A DNA stretch of 64,000 nucleotides, from positions 22,515 to 86,514 of the forward strand of contig DASUHP010000079.1 of the NCBI GenBank assembly GCA_036273455.1, written 5' to 3'. Positions 8,152 through 15,092 of the stretch are shown here, piece after piece. Position 1 is the first letter of the stretch. The number at the start of each line of letters is the position of its first letter. The stretch comes from CAIYRG01 sp036273455. Lineage in GTDB: Bacteria; Pseudomonadota; Alphaproteobacteria; Micropepsales; Micropepsaceae. Below the pieces are notes generated by a model. That model was not told the DNA's origin. It made no database searches and saw nothing but the letters and a program-made list of their open reading frames with translations. A program made the translations under genes and the position numbers.

Positions 8152-8842
8152 CTGCCGCGTCGCCCGCTGCCGCCTTGATGGCGCCGCGTTCTACCAGCGC
8201 GTCCGGGTATTTGGGATTGATGGCGAGCGCAGACTCGATATCTGCCCTGTAACCTTCTTTGTTGCCTTCCGCGTTGCGCGCGCTGGCGCGCAGCACAAAT
8301 GTCTCCGGCTTGGTCCTGTCGAGGCCGAGCGCCACGGTGAGATCGGATTCGGCATTGACCCAGTCCGCGCGGGCGGCGCGAGCGCGGGCGCGATCGACCC
8401 ATAAATCCGGGTCCTGCGCGGTCAGTTTAATGGCAGCGGAAAAAGCTTCCTCGGCGTTTTCCGGCTGACTGGCGAGCAGCCACGCGTTGCCGGCCTGGCC
8501 AAGCAGCGAAGCACGCGATCCTGCCGACCCGGCATCGTTGCGCTGTGCCAGGGCATCGAGTCGCGTGGCGGCTTCGCCGGGCTGATCCAGGCTGATCAGT
8601 GCCAGCGCGGCGCAGCGCTCAGCGGGAATACCGCCGCCGTGATCGCGCCAGGCCATGGCCATCTCGAAGGCATCATCTGCCTTTTTCGCAATGGCGTTGA
8701 TGCAATCCTGGTAAGGGTCTGATCCGGCAAAGGGATTGATCGAAAGTGCGGGTGGAAACGGGCGGTCGCCGGTTTCCGAAGACAGGGCCGTCGCCCCGAC
8801 CAGGACCAAGGCACACACAGTCAATCGGCCGACGCGCGTCAT
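8048..8842 (-). CDS. Exported TPR-repeat protein
   Basis: 264-residue protein starting MTRVGRLTVCALVLVG with an N-terminal hydrophobic signal segment, then about five tetratricopeptide-like helical hairpins (for example AWLLASQPENAEEAFSAAIKLTAQDPD and DALVERGAIKAAAGDAAGARADW). It probably acts as a scaffold in the periplasm, but no partner is suggested by the context. It lies immediately upstream of the SDR gene on the same strand and the two overlap if the GTG start of the latter is used. The start was chosen to place the signal segment first, and an AAGG lies 13 bases upstream. Confidence 0.7.
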   Translation of the reverse strand: MTRVGRLTVCALVLVGATALSSETGDRPFPPALSINPFAGSDPYQDCINAIAKKADDAFEMAMAWRDHGGGIPAERCAALALISLDQPGEAATRLDALAQRNDAGSAGSRASLLGQAGNAWLLASQPENAEEAFSAAIKLTAQDPDLWVDRARARAARADWVNAESDLTVALGLDRTKPETFVLRASARNAEGNKEGYRADIESALAINPKYPDALVERGAIKAAAGDAAGARADWLEVLVDAPDTPAAEAVRTQIEALEVHDR

Positions 8843-8913
8843 GGCTGATAAATGACCTTCTTCATGCCGCAAAGGCAAGTGCCAACCCGGTTACGATTGC
8901 CGCTCGCTCGTCA

Positions 8914-8943
8914 TTGGAGGTGGCGCGGCACGAATGTTATAGT
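8914..8943 (+). promoter_or_regulatory. Possible promoter of PuuD-like gene
   Basis: TTGGAG (8914-8919), an 18-base spacer and TATAGT (8938-8943) lie 33 bases before the start codon. The match to a housekeeping promoter is moderate. Confidence 0.35.
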
Positions 8944-8975
8944 TTGTTGGGCTGATTCATTTTCGGGGGGGAATA

Positions 8976-9593
8976 ATGATACCAACGATCCTGCTGAGTC
9001 TGCGCAACACCGTCATTGCCGGTTTTGTGCTCGCGTTTCTGGTGTTCATCCTCTACATCGCGGAAACCGAATTCAACAATTACGTCTTCTGGCCGTTTTT
9101 CGTCCGTTGGCTGCATATCCTCTCCGGGATCATGTGGATCGGCATTCTGTACTATTTCAATTTTGTGCAGACGCCGACGATGCCGAAAATTCCGGATGAG
9201 CTGAAAGGCGGCGTTGCGCGCTTCATCACGCCGGAGGCGCTGTTCTGGTTCCGCTGGGGCGCCATGGCGACACTCGTGTTCGGCATCATTCTGGCTGCGC
9301 TGAACGGCTATCTGCTTCAGGCCTACACGATCGATGCAATCGAAGGCTTCATCGATCTGAAAGTGATGCTGATCGGCATCGGAATGTGGCTTGGCACCAT
9401 CATGTGGTTCAATGTCTGGTTCGTGATCTGGCCGAACCAGCAGAAGGCGCTGAATATCGGCAATGCCTGGCCCGATCTGCCGGCCGCTCAAAAGGCCAAA
9501 GCGGCGCGCACGGCGGGGCTGTTCTCGCGCACCAATACGATGCTGTCCGTGCCAATGCTCTTCTGCATGGTGTCCGCCGCCCATCTCGCCTGA
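8976..9593 (+). CDS. PuuD-like (urate hydroxylase N-terminal, DUF989) membrane protein without cytochrome domain
   Basis: 205-residue polytopic membrane protein resembling the N-terminal membrane domain of PuuD-type urate oxidising enzymes (segments such as GIMWIGILYYFNFVQ and PEALFWFRWGAMATLVFG). About four to five transmembrane helices are visible, with His/Trp-rich stretches at their ends. Full-length PuuD carries a C-terminal cytochrome c domain. Here the protein ends after the membrane part with no CxxCH motif. No purine-catabolism genes are nearby, so the reaction is uncertain and the protein may serve another redox role. A GGGGGGA ribosome site precedes the ATG. Confidence 0.7.
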   Translation: MIPTILLSLRNTVIAGFVLAFLVFILYIAETEFNNYVFWPFFVRWLHILSGIMWIGILYYFNFVQTPTMPKIPDELKGGVARFITPEALFWFRWGAMATLVFGIILAALNGYLLQAYTIDAIEGFIDLKVMLIGIGMWLGTIMWFNVWFVIWPNQQKALNIGNAWPDLPAAQKAKAARTAGLFSRTNTMLSVPMLFCMVSAAHLA

Positions 9594-9606
9594 CAGGAAT
9601 GGCGAT

Positions 9607-10218
9607 TCAACGCGTGCCAGCCGGCGCAGTCTGTGGCGCGCCCGGCAACTGATTGCGTGCGGATGTTCCCATGCGGATCAGCGACACGCCGCCGAAGATC
9701 AGATCAATGCCGATGAACAGTCCAAGTATCCACAGCGCCGCAAAGATGAAGGGCAGCACCCATATGATCACTGCGGCCATGATCAGATCGACGATACCGT
9801 TGAACAGCATCCATGCCCAGCCGCGGTCGATATGATGGCGATGCGTCCAGGCATAGCCGATGGACGCGATGCCCTCGGCGAATAAATAGGCAGCAAGAAC
9901 AATGGTCAGCGAGAATGCGCCATGCACAGGCCAGCCGACCAGCAGCAGCCCGGCTATTATCGTGATGGCTGCGGAAAGCAGTGACCATCCGAAACCGGGC
10001 GCTCCTGGCTTCGCCAGTGCGTGCACAGCGCCTACGCCGCCCGCAATCAGCAAAATGATGCCCACAGGAAACGCGAACGCAATACTTGCCACGATCGGAA
10101 CGATGATCGCCGCAATTCCGAGCAGGACCAGCAGAATGCCTTCCGCCAGATAACTCCACCAATGATGCCCAATGGAACCGGGCAGAACCGCTCTCTCAAT
10201 CGGATCAAGATGAACCAT
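9607..10218 (-). CDS. HdeD-family (DUF308) membrane protein
   Basis: 203-residue protein with six hydrophobic helices in three similar pairs, a layout typical of HdeD/DUF308 membrane proteins linked to acid resistance in enterobacteria. Characteristic stretches include WWSYLAEGILLVLLGIAAI and LFAEGIASIGYAW. Its biochemical role is unknown. The start at 10218 (MVHLDPIERAV) has a GGAGGAG ribosome site seven bases upstream, and the frame extends further 5' only as a non-coding opening. It is convergent with the PuuD-like gene, with 13 bases between them. Confidence 0.8.
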   Translation of the reverse strand: MVHLDPIERAVLPGSIGHHWWSYLAEGILLVLLGIAAIIVPIVASIAFAFPVGIILLIAGGVGAVHALAKPGAPGFGWSLLSAAITIIAGLLLVGWPVHGAFSLTIVLAAYLFAEGIASIGYAWTHRHHIDRGWAWMLFNGIVDLIMAAVIIWVLPFIFAALWILGLFIGIDLIFGGVSLIRMGTSARNQLPGAPQTAPAGTR

Positions 10219-10359
10219 GCTGGTCTCCTCCGAATCTGAAGCAAACGCGCGGGCCGGTTGTCCGCTCCCGGATGACATCACAGCCGCGCGATGGACACCC
10301 GCCGGGTTCCCGCAACTGGCTATCATTCTGGCCGCGTCGCCATGACAATCTGATCTGTC

Positions 10360-11187
10360 GTGCCCGGTTATTCTGAAACGCTGGTCCGAAAGCAGGATTA
10401 CGACCGCTACATCGCGGCGCTGTTTGCGCCGGAACCCGTCCGGCCAGATCTCTTCGCGCTGTATGCGTTCAATTACGAAGTGGCGAAAACTGCCGAGACC
10501 GTGCGCAATCCGGTGGCGGGGCAAATCCGGCTGCAATGGTGGCGTGAACGCGTAGAAGAGATTTATGCCGGGAAGCCGGCGCGCACCGGGATTGTCACGG
10601 CGCTGGCAAACGCGGTCGCGCGGCATGGGTTGGACCGCCCTCTTTTCGATGATCTGATTGACGCGCGCGAATGCGATCTCGACCCCGCGCCATTTGCCGA
10701 TCTGCCGCGGTTGGAAGCCTATGCTGACACCACGTCGGGAAATCTGATGCGGCTGGCGGCGCGTGTGCTTGGGGCAGGGGAGACGCTGGATGAGAATGCC
10801 CGTGAAGCGGGAATTGCCTATGCCATCACCGGAATGTTGCGCGCGCTGCCATTTCATGCAGCCCGCGGGCATATCGCGCAGCCGGCAGACGAAATGGCTC
10901 GTGCTGGTGTTGCGCCCGATCAAATCCTGCGCGGACGGATGTCGCCGAATATCGCTCCGCTGATTGCGCGCATGTCCGATATTGCACGCGCACATTATCA
11001 GCGCGTGATGCGCCTCGAACGGCGATATCTGCCGGCAATCCTCCCCGCAGCCCTCGTCCCCGCCTTTATCCGGGTACTGAATCGTCCCGACTTCGATCTA
11101 TTTCGCGATTCGACCGAAATGCCCGGTTACCGCCGCCAATGGATCATGCTCCGCGCCGTGATTGAAGGCAGGTTTCCAACGCGATGA
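10360..11187 (+). CDS. Squalene/phytoene-synthase-like protein (NDUFAF6-type)
   Basis: 275-residue all-alpha protein of the trans-isoprenyl diphosphate synthase (squalene/phytoene synthase) superfamily, recognised by ALYAFNYEVA near residue 34 and QIRLQWWRERVE near 58. The first aspartate-rich catalytic motif expected around the first of these is missing (NYEVAKTAE instead of DXXXD), while DDLIDARECDLD lies further on. This resembles the NDUFAF6 branch, involved in respiratory complex I assembly in mitochondria, more than active carotenoid or hopanoid synthases. The GTG start has no good ribosome site. The gene stands alone beside trmFO, with no hpn or crt neighbours. Confidence 0.7.
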   Translation: MPGYSETLVRKQDYDRYIAALFAPEPVRPDLFALYAFNYEVAKTAETVRNPVAGQIRLQWWRERVEEIYAGKPARTGIVTALANAVARHGLDRPLFDDLIDARECDLDPAPFADLPRLEAYADTTSGNLMRLAARVLGAGETLDENAREAGIAYAITGMLRALPFHAARGHIAQPADEMARAGVAPDQILRGRMSPNIAPLIARMSDIARAHYQRVMRLERRYLPAILPAALVPAFIRVLNRPDFDLFRDSTEMPGYRRQWIMLRAVIEGRFPTR

Positions 11188-11196
11188 ATGCACTGC

Positions 11197-12537
11197 TTAT
11201 TCCGCGGCGGCTCGGTGGCCGAGCCATTCCCGGAGCGCCGTGAGTGCGCGGTCAGCCATGGCTTTCTTTTTGTCGCGGCCGCGTTCGCCACTGGCGAGCG
11301 GTGGAAACAACCCGTAATTGACATTCATCGGCTGGAAACTCCTGGCGTCCGCGCCCGTGGTGATATGCGCGAGCAGCGCGCCGAGTGCACAGACCGGCGG
11401 TGGACCTGCGGCGTGCCTGCCATGTGCCTGCGCCGCGGCGAAGCGTCCGGCGAGCAATCCGATCGCCGCAGATTCGACATAGCCCTCGACGCCGGTGATC
11501 TGCCCGGCAAACCGCCAGTTCGGATTCGCTTTCAGCCGCAATTCGGAATCGAGCAGCCACGGCGAATTCAGGAACGTGTTGCGATGAATGCCGCCGAGGC
11601 GGGCGAAGCGCGCATTTTCCAGCGCCGGAATGGTGCGGAAAATCCGCACCTGCTCGCCGTGCTTCAGCTTGGTCTGGAATCCGACCATATTCCACAACGT
11701 GCCCAGTGCGTTGTCCTGGCGTAACTGCACCACCGCATAGGGACGTTGTCCCGTCACGGGGTTGCGCAAGCCGACCGGCTTCATCGGGCCAAAACGCAGC
11801 GTGTCAAGTCCGCGCGCCGCCATGACTTCAATCGGGAGGCAGCCCTCAAAATAGGGCGTCGATTTTTCCCATTGGTGAAATTCCGTCTTCTCACCTTCAA
11901 GCAGTGCCGCCACAAAGCCGCGGTACTGCTCCTGGGTCATCGGACAATTAATATAGTCGGCCGTGCCGCCTCCGGGGCCCTGCTTGTCGTAGCGGGATTG
12001 CAGCCAGGCGGTGTCCATATTGATGGATTCGCGTTCGACAATAGGCGCAATTGCATCGAAAAAGGCCAGCGACTCTTCTCCGGTGAGGTTACGGATCGTC
12101 TGCGACAACGCGGCCGAGGTCAGCGGTCCGGTCGCAATCACGACATTGTCCCATTCCGCAGGCGGGGCAATGACTTCGCCGCGTTCCACGGTGATCCGCG
12201 CGTGACCACGGATTTGCGACTCCGTGTTCCCGGAGAACGCCTCGCGATCGACGGCCAGTGCGCCTCCAGCGGGGACTTTGCTGGCATCCGCTGCCGCCAT
12301 GATCAGCGAGCCCGCGCGGCGCATCTCCTCGTGCAGCAATCCCACTGCATTGTTCCCCCAATCGTCCGAACGCAGCGAGTTGGAACACACCAGTTCGGCC
12401 AGGCCCGCCGTCTGATGCGCCTCGGTCTGCCGCAGCGGCCGCATTTCGTGCAGCACCACTTCGGCGCCGGCCTGCGCCGCCTGCCAGGCTGCCTCCGAAC
12501 CCGCGAGGCCGCCGCCGATGATGTGGACAAGTCCCAT
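11197..12537 (-). CDS. trmFO: Methylenetetrahydrofolate--tRNA-(uracil-5-)-methyltransferase TrmFO
   Basis: 446-residue flavoprotein that methylates U54 of tRNA T-loops using methylenetetrahydrofolate and FADH2. The FAD-binding N-terminus MGLVHIIGGGLAGSEAAW, the ELVCSNSLRSDD block (first catalytic Cys region) and the YINCPMTQEQY block (second Cys) are intact, as is the C-terminal NVNYGLFPP signature. A second ATG four codons upstream (12549) is also possible. The length fits the family. It is convergent with the upstream squalene-synthase-like gene and divergent from the following membrane protein gene. Confidence 0.95.
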   Translation of the reverse strand: MGLVHIIGGGLAGSEAAWQAAQAGAEVVLHEMRPLRQTEAHQTAGLAELVCSNSLRSDDWGNNAVGLLHEEMRRAGSLIMAAADASKVPAGGALAVDREAFSGNTESQIRGHARITVERGEVIAPPAEWDNVVIATGPLTSAALSQTIRNLTGEESLAFFDAIAPIVERESINMDTAWLQSRYDKQGPGGGTADYINCPMTQEQYRGFVAALLEGEKTEFHQWEKSTPYFEGCLPIEVMAARGLDTLRFGPMKPVGLRNPVTGQRPYAVVQLRQDNALGTLWNMVGFQTKLKHGEQVRIFRTIPALENARFARLGGIHRNTFLNSPWLLDSELRLKANPNWRFAGQITGVEGYVESAAIGLLAGRFAAAQAHGRHAAGPPPVCALGALLAHITTGADARSFQPMNVNYGLFPPLASGERGRDKKKAMADRALTALREWLGHRAAAE

Positions 12538-12681
12538 AACCGCCCGCATAAACCCAAAGCACCAGCGGGTGCAATTGCCGGGCTTGTGACCGCGGGACTC
12601 GACAAGTCGCACCGCGAGCGCGGCAGCGGCATGCTAAAGAACCGTCGAATCATTCTGGACGGCGTGGGTTGGGATTCATTG

Positions 12682-13596
12682 ATGCATAAAATTCCCGTCG
12701 GACAGACAATTGCGCAGGCATACCGTTTCCTGTTCAGCGAAATCGGCACCATCCTGGGAATCTGCTGGTTCCCGGCCCTGTTGTCGTCGCTCGCGGGATA
12801 TTTCACGGCTGCCTATGGTGCCATGCACCGCCCGGACATCGACGCAGGCGACCCGCGGATCGAAGCCGCCTATACCCTGCTGTCGGTGCTGGGGCTTGGC
12901 ATCACCATCTTTGCCGGTTCGGTGATGGCCGTGGCATTGACGCGTCATGTGCTCGGCAAGCGCACGTCAGGTGTCGTCGCCTATTTCGCCGTCGGCCCGT
13001 TGGAGTGGCGGATGTTTCTCGCCAGCGTGCGTTACATCGCGGGATCGACGGCGCTCATCATCGTGGCGGCTGTCATTGCCGGCTTTGCCTTCAACCTTGC
13101 CGGTGTCCCACTGGATCCCGGAGGAGTCGTGCGCGCGAATGCACCCGACATCATTGCCGGTGTGTTTTCCTGGGCCGTGTTTATCGGCGCTCTGGTTGTT
13201 ATCCTGCGTCTGGGTTTTTTCATCGCGCCAACACTGGTGGCCGAAGATCATGGTGGATTGCTGCGCAGTTTCGAACTCACGCGCGGAAATGTGCTCCGTG
13301 CATTGGCGGTGATCGCTGTTTTAGGCATTCCCGTCCTGCTGCTGCTGTTGGGAGGCGAAGCAGTGGTGCTGAGCTCTGCCCTCGGCCCGGGGCTTTCGCA
13401 ACTGAGCCCGGCCGAATTCCTGCAACGTGCCGAGGAGGCGAAGGACCAGAAGCTGGTATCCTGGCAAGTGTTCAGTGCGCTGATTTTCGTGCTCGGCTCG
13501 GCCCTGATCTATGGCGGCGCGGCCATGGCCTACCGCGCCCGCATCGGCAATAATGACCCTCGGTTTTCGAGCGAGAAACGAGAAGCGAGAAAATAG
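12682..13596 (+). CDS. Polytopic membrane protein of unknown function
   Basis: 304-residue protein (start MHKIPVGQTIAQAYRFLF) with about six transmembrane segments and a conserved-looking FELTRGNVLRALAVIAVLG stretch between helices. Proteins with this layout are frequent in alphaproteobacteria, but I know no function. An ATG at 12631 would add 17 residues, and the later one is preferred because it matches the usual beginning of such proteins. The last residues (SSEKREARK) are encoded by the heptamer repeat that forms a hairpin over the stop codon, so the tail has probably been altered by repeat insertion or expansion. Confidence 0.65.
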   Translation: MHKIPVGQTIAQAYRFLFSEIGTILGICWFPALLSSLAGYFTAAYGAMHRPDIDAGDPRIEAAYTLLSVLGLGITIFAGSVMAVALTRHVLGKRTSGVVAYFAVGPLEWRMFLASVRYIAGSTALIIVAAVIAGFAFNLAGVPLDPGGVVRANAPDIIAGVFSWAVFIGALVVILRLGFFIAPTLVAEDHGGLLRSFELTRGNVLRALAVIAVLGIPVLLLLLGGEAVVLSSALGPGLSQLSPAEFLQRAEEAKDQKLVSWQVFSALIFVLGSALIYGGAAMAYRARIGNNDPRFSSEKREARK

Positions 13597-13650
13597 AGCA
13601 CCAGCCGTGCCGCTGCACGGGCGGTGCTCTCGCTCCTCGCTTCTCGCTCC
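13569..13650 (+). repeat. Heptamer-based long imperfect hairpin at membrane gene 3' end (copy 2)
   Basis: The left arm 13569-13602 (tandem GAGCGAG/AAACGAG/AAGCGAG units followed by AGCACC) pairs with the right arm 13623-13650 (GGTGCTCTCGCTCCTCGC and following). The loop contains a second stem, CCGTGC (13605-13610) with GCACGG (13615-13620). The stop codon of the upstream membrane protein lies in the left arm. It may act as a terminator. Confidence 0.65.
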
Positions 13651-13679
13651 TTGACATATGCATAACCCATGGGTTATGA
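13651..13679 (+). promoter_or_regulatory. Promoter of the ArsR-VOC-SRPBCC operon
   Basis: Consensus TTGACA -35 (13651-13656), 17-base spacer and TTATGA -10 (13674-13679). The -10 and most of the spacer are covered by the palindromic operator, so repressor binding would block RNA polymerase. Confidence 0.7.
13661..13678. promoter_or_regulatory. Operator 1: perfect 18-bp palindrome for ArsR-type regulator
   Basis: CATAACCCATGGGTTATG is identical to its reverse complement and overlaps the -10 element. Its half-site ATAACCC recurs in operator 2. A likely autoregulatory binding site for the regulator encoded 35 bases downstream. Confidence 0.7.
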
Positions 13680-13687
13680 ATTATCTT

Positions 13688-13703
13688 ATAACCAACGGGT
13701 TAT
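13688..13703. promoter_or_regulatory. Operator 2: second ATAACC/GGGTTAT inverted repeat
   Basis: ATAACCAACGGGTTAT repeats the half-sites of operator 1 with one mismatch. It lies just past the predicted transcription start and ends nine bases before the GTG start codon. Confidence 0.6.
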
Positions 13704-13712
13704 GGATAGCGC

Positions 13713-14036
13713 GTGGCAAACACCCAGGACAGGCTTTTCCGGACGCTTTCTGACCCGACGCGGCGGGCGATATTCGAGCGGCTGTGCCGTGACGGAGAGC
13801 ACACGGTTGCGGCCCTGACCGACTGGGCCGGGGTGTCGCAGCCAGCCGTATCAAAACACCTTGGAATCCTGAAACAGGCAGGACTTGTGCGCGACCGCCA
13901 TGAAGGCCGCCAGACCCACTACCGCGCGAAAATTGGCGCTTTGGCACCGCTGATCGAATGGACAAGCGAGATGGCCGGATTCTGGCAAAGCCGGTTCGAC
14001 CGTCTCGAAGATCTGCTGAAGAGGATGGACCAATGA
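13713..14036 (+). CDS. ArsR-family winged-helix transcriptional regulator
   Basis: 107-residue helix-turn-helix regulator. The N-terminal SDPTRRAIFERLC and the recognition helix region VSQPAVSKHLGILKQAGLV are typical of ArsR/SmtB proteins of the type that control small VOC/SRPBCC operons. No cysteine-rich metal site is evident, so the signal is probably not a metal. GTG start, with an in-frame stop just upstream. Its stop overlaps the next ATG (ATGA), so the three genes are translationally coupled. The two palindromes upstream suggest that it represses its own operon. Confidence 0.85.
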   Translation: MANTQDRLFRTLSDPTRRAIFERLCRDGEHTVAALTDWAGVSQPAVSKHLGILKQAGLVRDRHEGRQTHYRAKIGALAPLIEWTSEMAGFWQSRFDRLEDLLKRMDQ

Positions 14037-14428
14037 AGATCAAACTGACGAGCATCCATGTCGACGACCAGGAAAAGGCCTTGCGCTTCTATACCGGGGT
14101 CCTGGGGTTCACGAAGAAGGCCGATTTCACTCAGGGTCCGTTTCGCTGGCTGACGGTGACATCGCCCGAAGAGCCGGATGGCACCGAACTCCAGCTCGCA
14201 CTGAACAATAATCCGGCGGCCAAGGCCTACCAGCAGGCGATTTTCCAGCAGGGACAGCCTGCCGTCATGTTCTTCACCGATGACATTCAGGCCGATTGCG
14301 ACCGCATCAAAACACGCGGTGGTGAGTTCATCATGCCCCCAACCCAGGTGACAGGCTCGACCATCGCCAAACTGAACGACGGTTGCGGCAACCTGATCCA
14401 AATCACGCAGCTGATGCGGTGGAAATGA
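14033..14428 (+). CDS. VOC-family (glyoxalase/bleomycin-resistance-like) protein
   Basis: 131-residue vicinal-oxygen-chelate fold protein with two beta-alpha-beta-beta-beta halves (MKIKLTSIHVDDQEKALRFYTGVLGF and QPAVMFFTDDIQADCDRIKTRGG). Members act as glyoxalases, dioxygenases or antibiotic-binding proteins. The substrate is not deducible. It overlaps the ArsR gene and the SRPBCC gene by 4 bases each (ATGA), forming a tight operon seen in many proteobacteria. Confidence 0.85.
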   Translation: MKIKLTSIHVDDQEKALRFYTGVLGFTKKADFTQGPFRWLTVTSPEEPDGTELQLALNNNPAAKAYQQAIFQQGQPAVMFFTDDIQADCDRIKTRGGEFIMPPTQVTGSTIAKLNDGCGNLIQITQLMRWK

Positions 14429-14850
14429 ACGTGTCCGTGGCCGAAACGCGATCTGTCATTGTCGAACGGGAATTTCCGTATCCGCCGGAAAAGCTCTGGC
14501 GCGCACTGACGCAACCGCACCTGATCGAGGAGTGGCTAATGCAGAGTGATTTCAAACCGGCTGTAGGTCATCGCTTCAATTTCCGCAGGAGCCCCAAGCC
14601 TGATGTGAATATCGTCATCGACTGCGAGGTGCTGGAAATCGAGCCGAATAAGGTGCTGGCATATACGTGGGACGCCTATGGCCTTGAGAGCACCGTCACC
14701 TGGACTTTGACGCCCACGGCTGCGGGCACGCGCTTGCGCATGGAGCAGTCGGGATTCCGCAGCGATCAGAAGCAGGCTTATCACGGCGCCCGGTCGGGCT
14801 GGCAGCAGTTCTTTGGGAGCCTCGAAAAATTTCTTGTACGGACCGAATGA
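14425..14850 (+). CDS. SRPBCC/AHSA1-family protein
   Basis: 141-residue START-like protein of the Aha1 (activator of Hsp90 ATPase) C-terminal family. Characteristic features are EREFPYPPEKLWRALTQPHLIEEWLM at the start, the VTWTLTPTAAGTRLRMEQSGF strand pair and the C-terminal GWQQFFGSLEKFL helix. Such proteins bind hydrophobic ligands in a helix-grip cavity, and the function in ArsR-linked operons is unknown. The start codon overlaps the VOC stop. Confidence 0.85.
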   Translation: MNVSVAETRSVIVEREFPYPPEKLWRALTQPHLIEEWLMQSDFKPAVGHRFNFRRSPKPDVNIVIDCEVLEIEPNKVLAYTWDAYGLESTVTWTLTPTAAGTRLRMEQSGFRSDQKQAYHGARSGWQQFFGSLEKFLVRTE

Positions 14851-14877
14851 AGCTGCCGTCAGTGGAGCGCATCCATC

Positions 14878-15087
14878 ATGAGAATTCCCCAAACGCGTAC
14901 GCTTATTCGCTGCATTCATCTCGTCTGCGGCATTCCGATTATCGGCTATATTTACAGCCCGTTTGCCGTCGTTCCGGATTACGCGCCCATGACCCGGTTT
15001 GTTTTCGTTCCGGTCATGGTGCTTTCGGGCCTGTGGATGTGGAAAGGCCATTTTCTGAGGCGGCTGGCTTCGACCACCACGGCCTGA
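14878..15087 (+). CDS. Small membrane protein at end of ArsR operon
   Basis: 69-residue protein with two hydrophobic stretches (CIHLVCGIPIIGYIYSPF and FVFVPVMVLSGLWMW) separated by a short loop. It begins 27 bases after the SRPBCC stop with a GGAG ten bases upstream, and ends 5 bases before the convergent uvrA stop. Function unknown. The hydrophobic pattern supports this frame over an overlapping non-hydrophobic frame starting at 14847. Confidence 0.6.
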   Translation: MRIPQTRTLIRCIHLVCGIPIIGYIYSPFAVVPDYAPMTRFVFVPVMVLSGLWMWKGHFLRRLASTTTA

Positions 15088-15092
15088 CGGAG

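Noticed and set aside
11746..12681. N-terminal extension of the plus-strand membrane protein frame, opposite trmFO
   Set aside because: The first 310 codons mirror trmFO and are Arg/His rich. The real gene starts at 12682.
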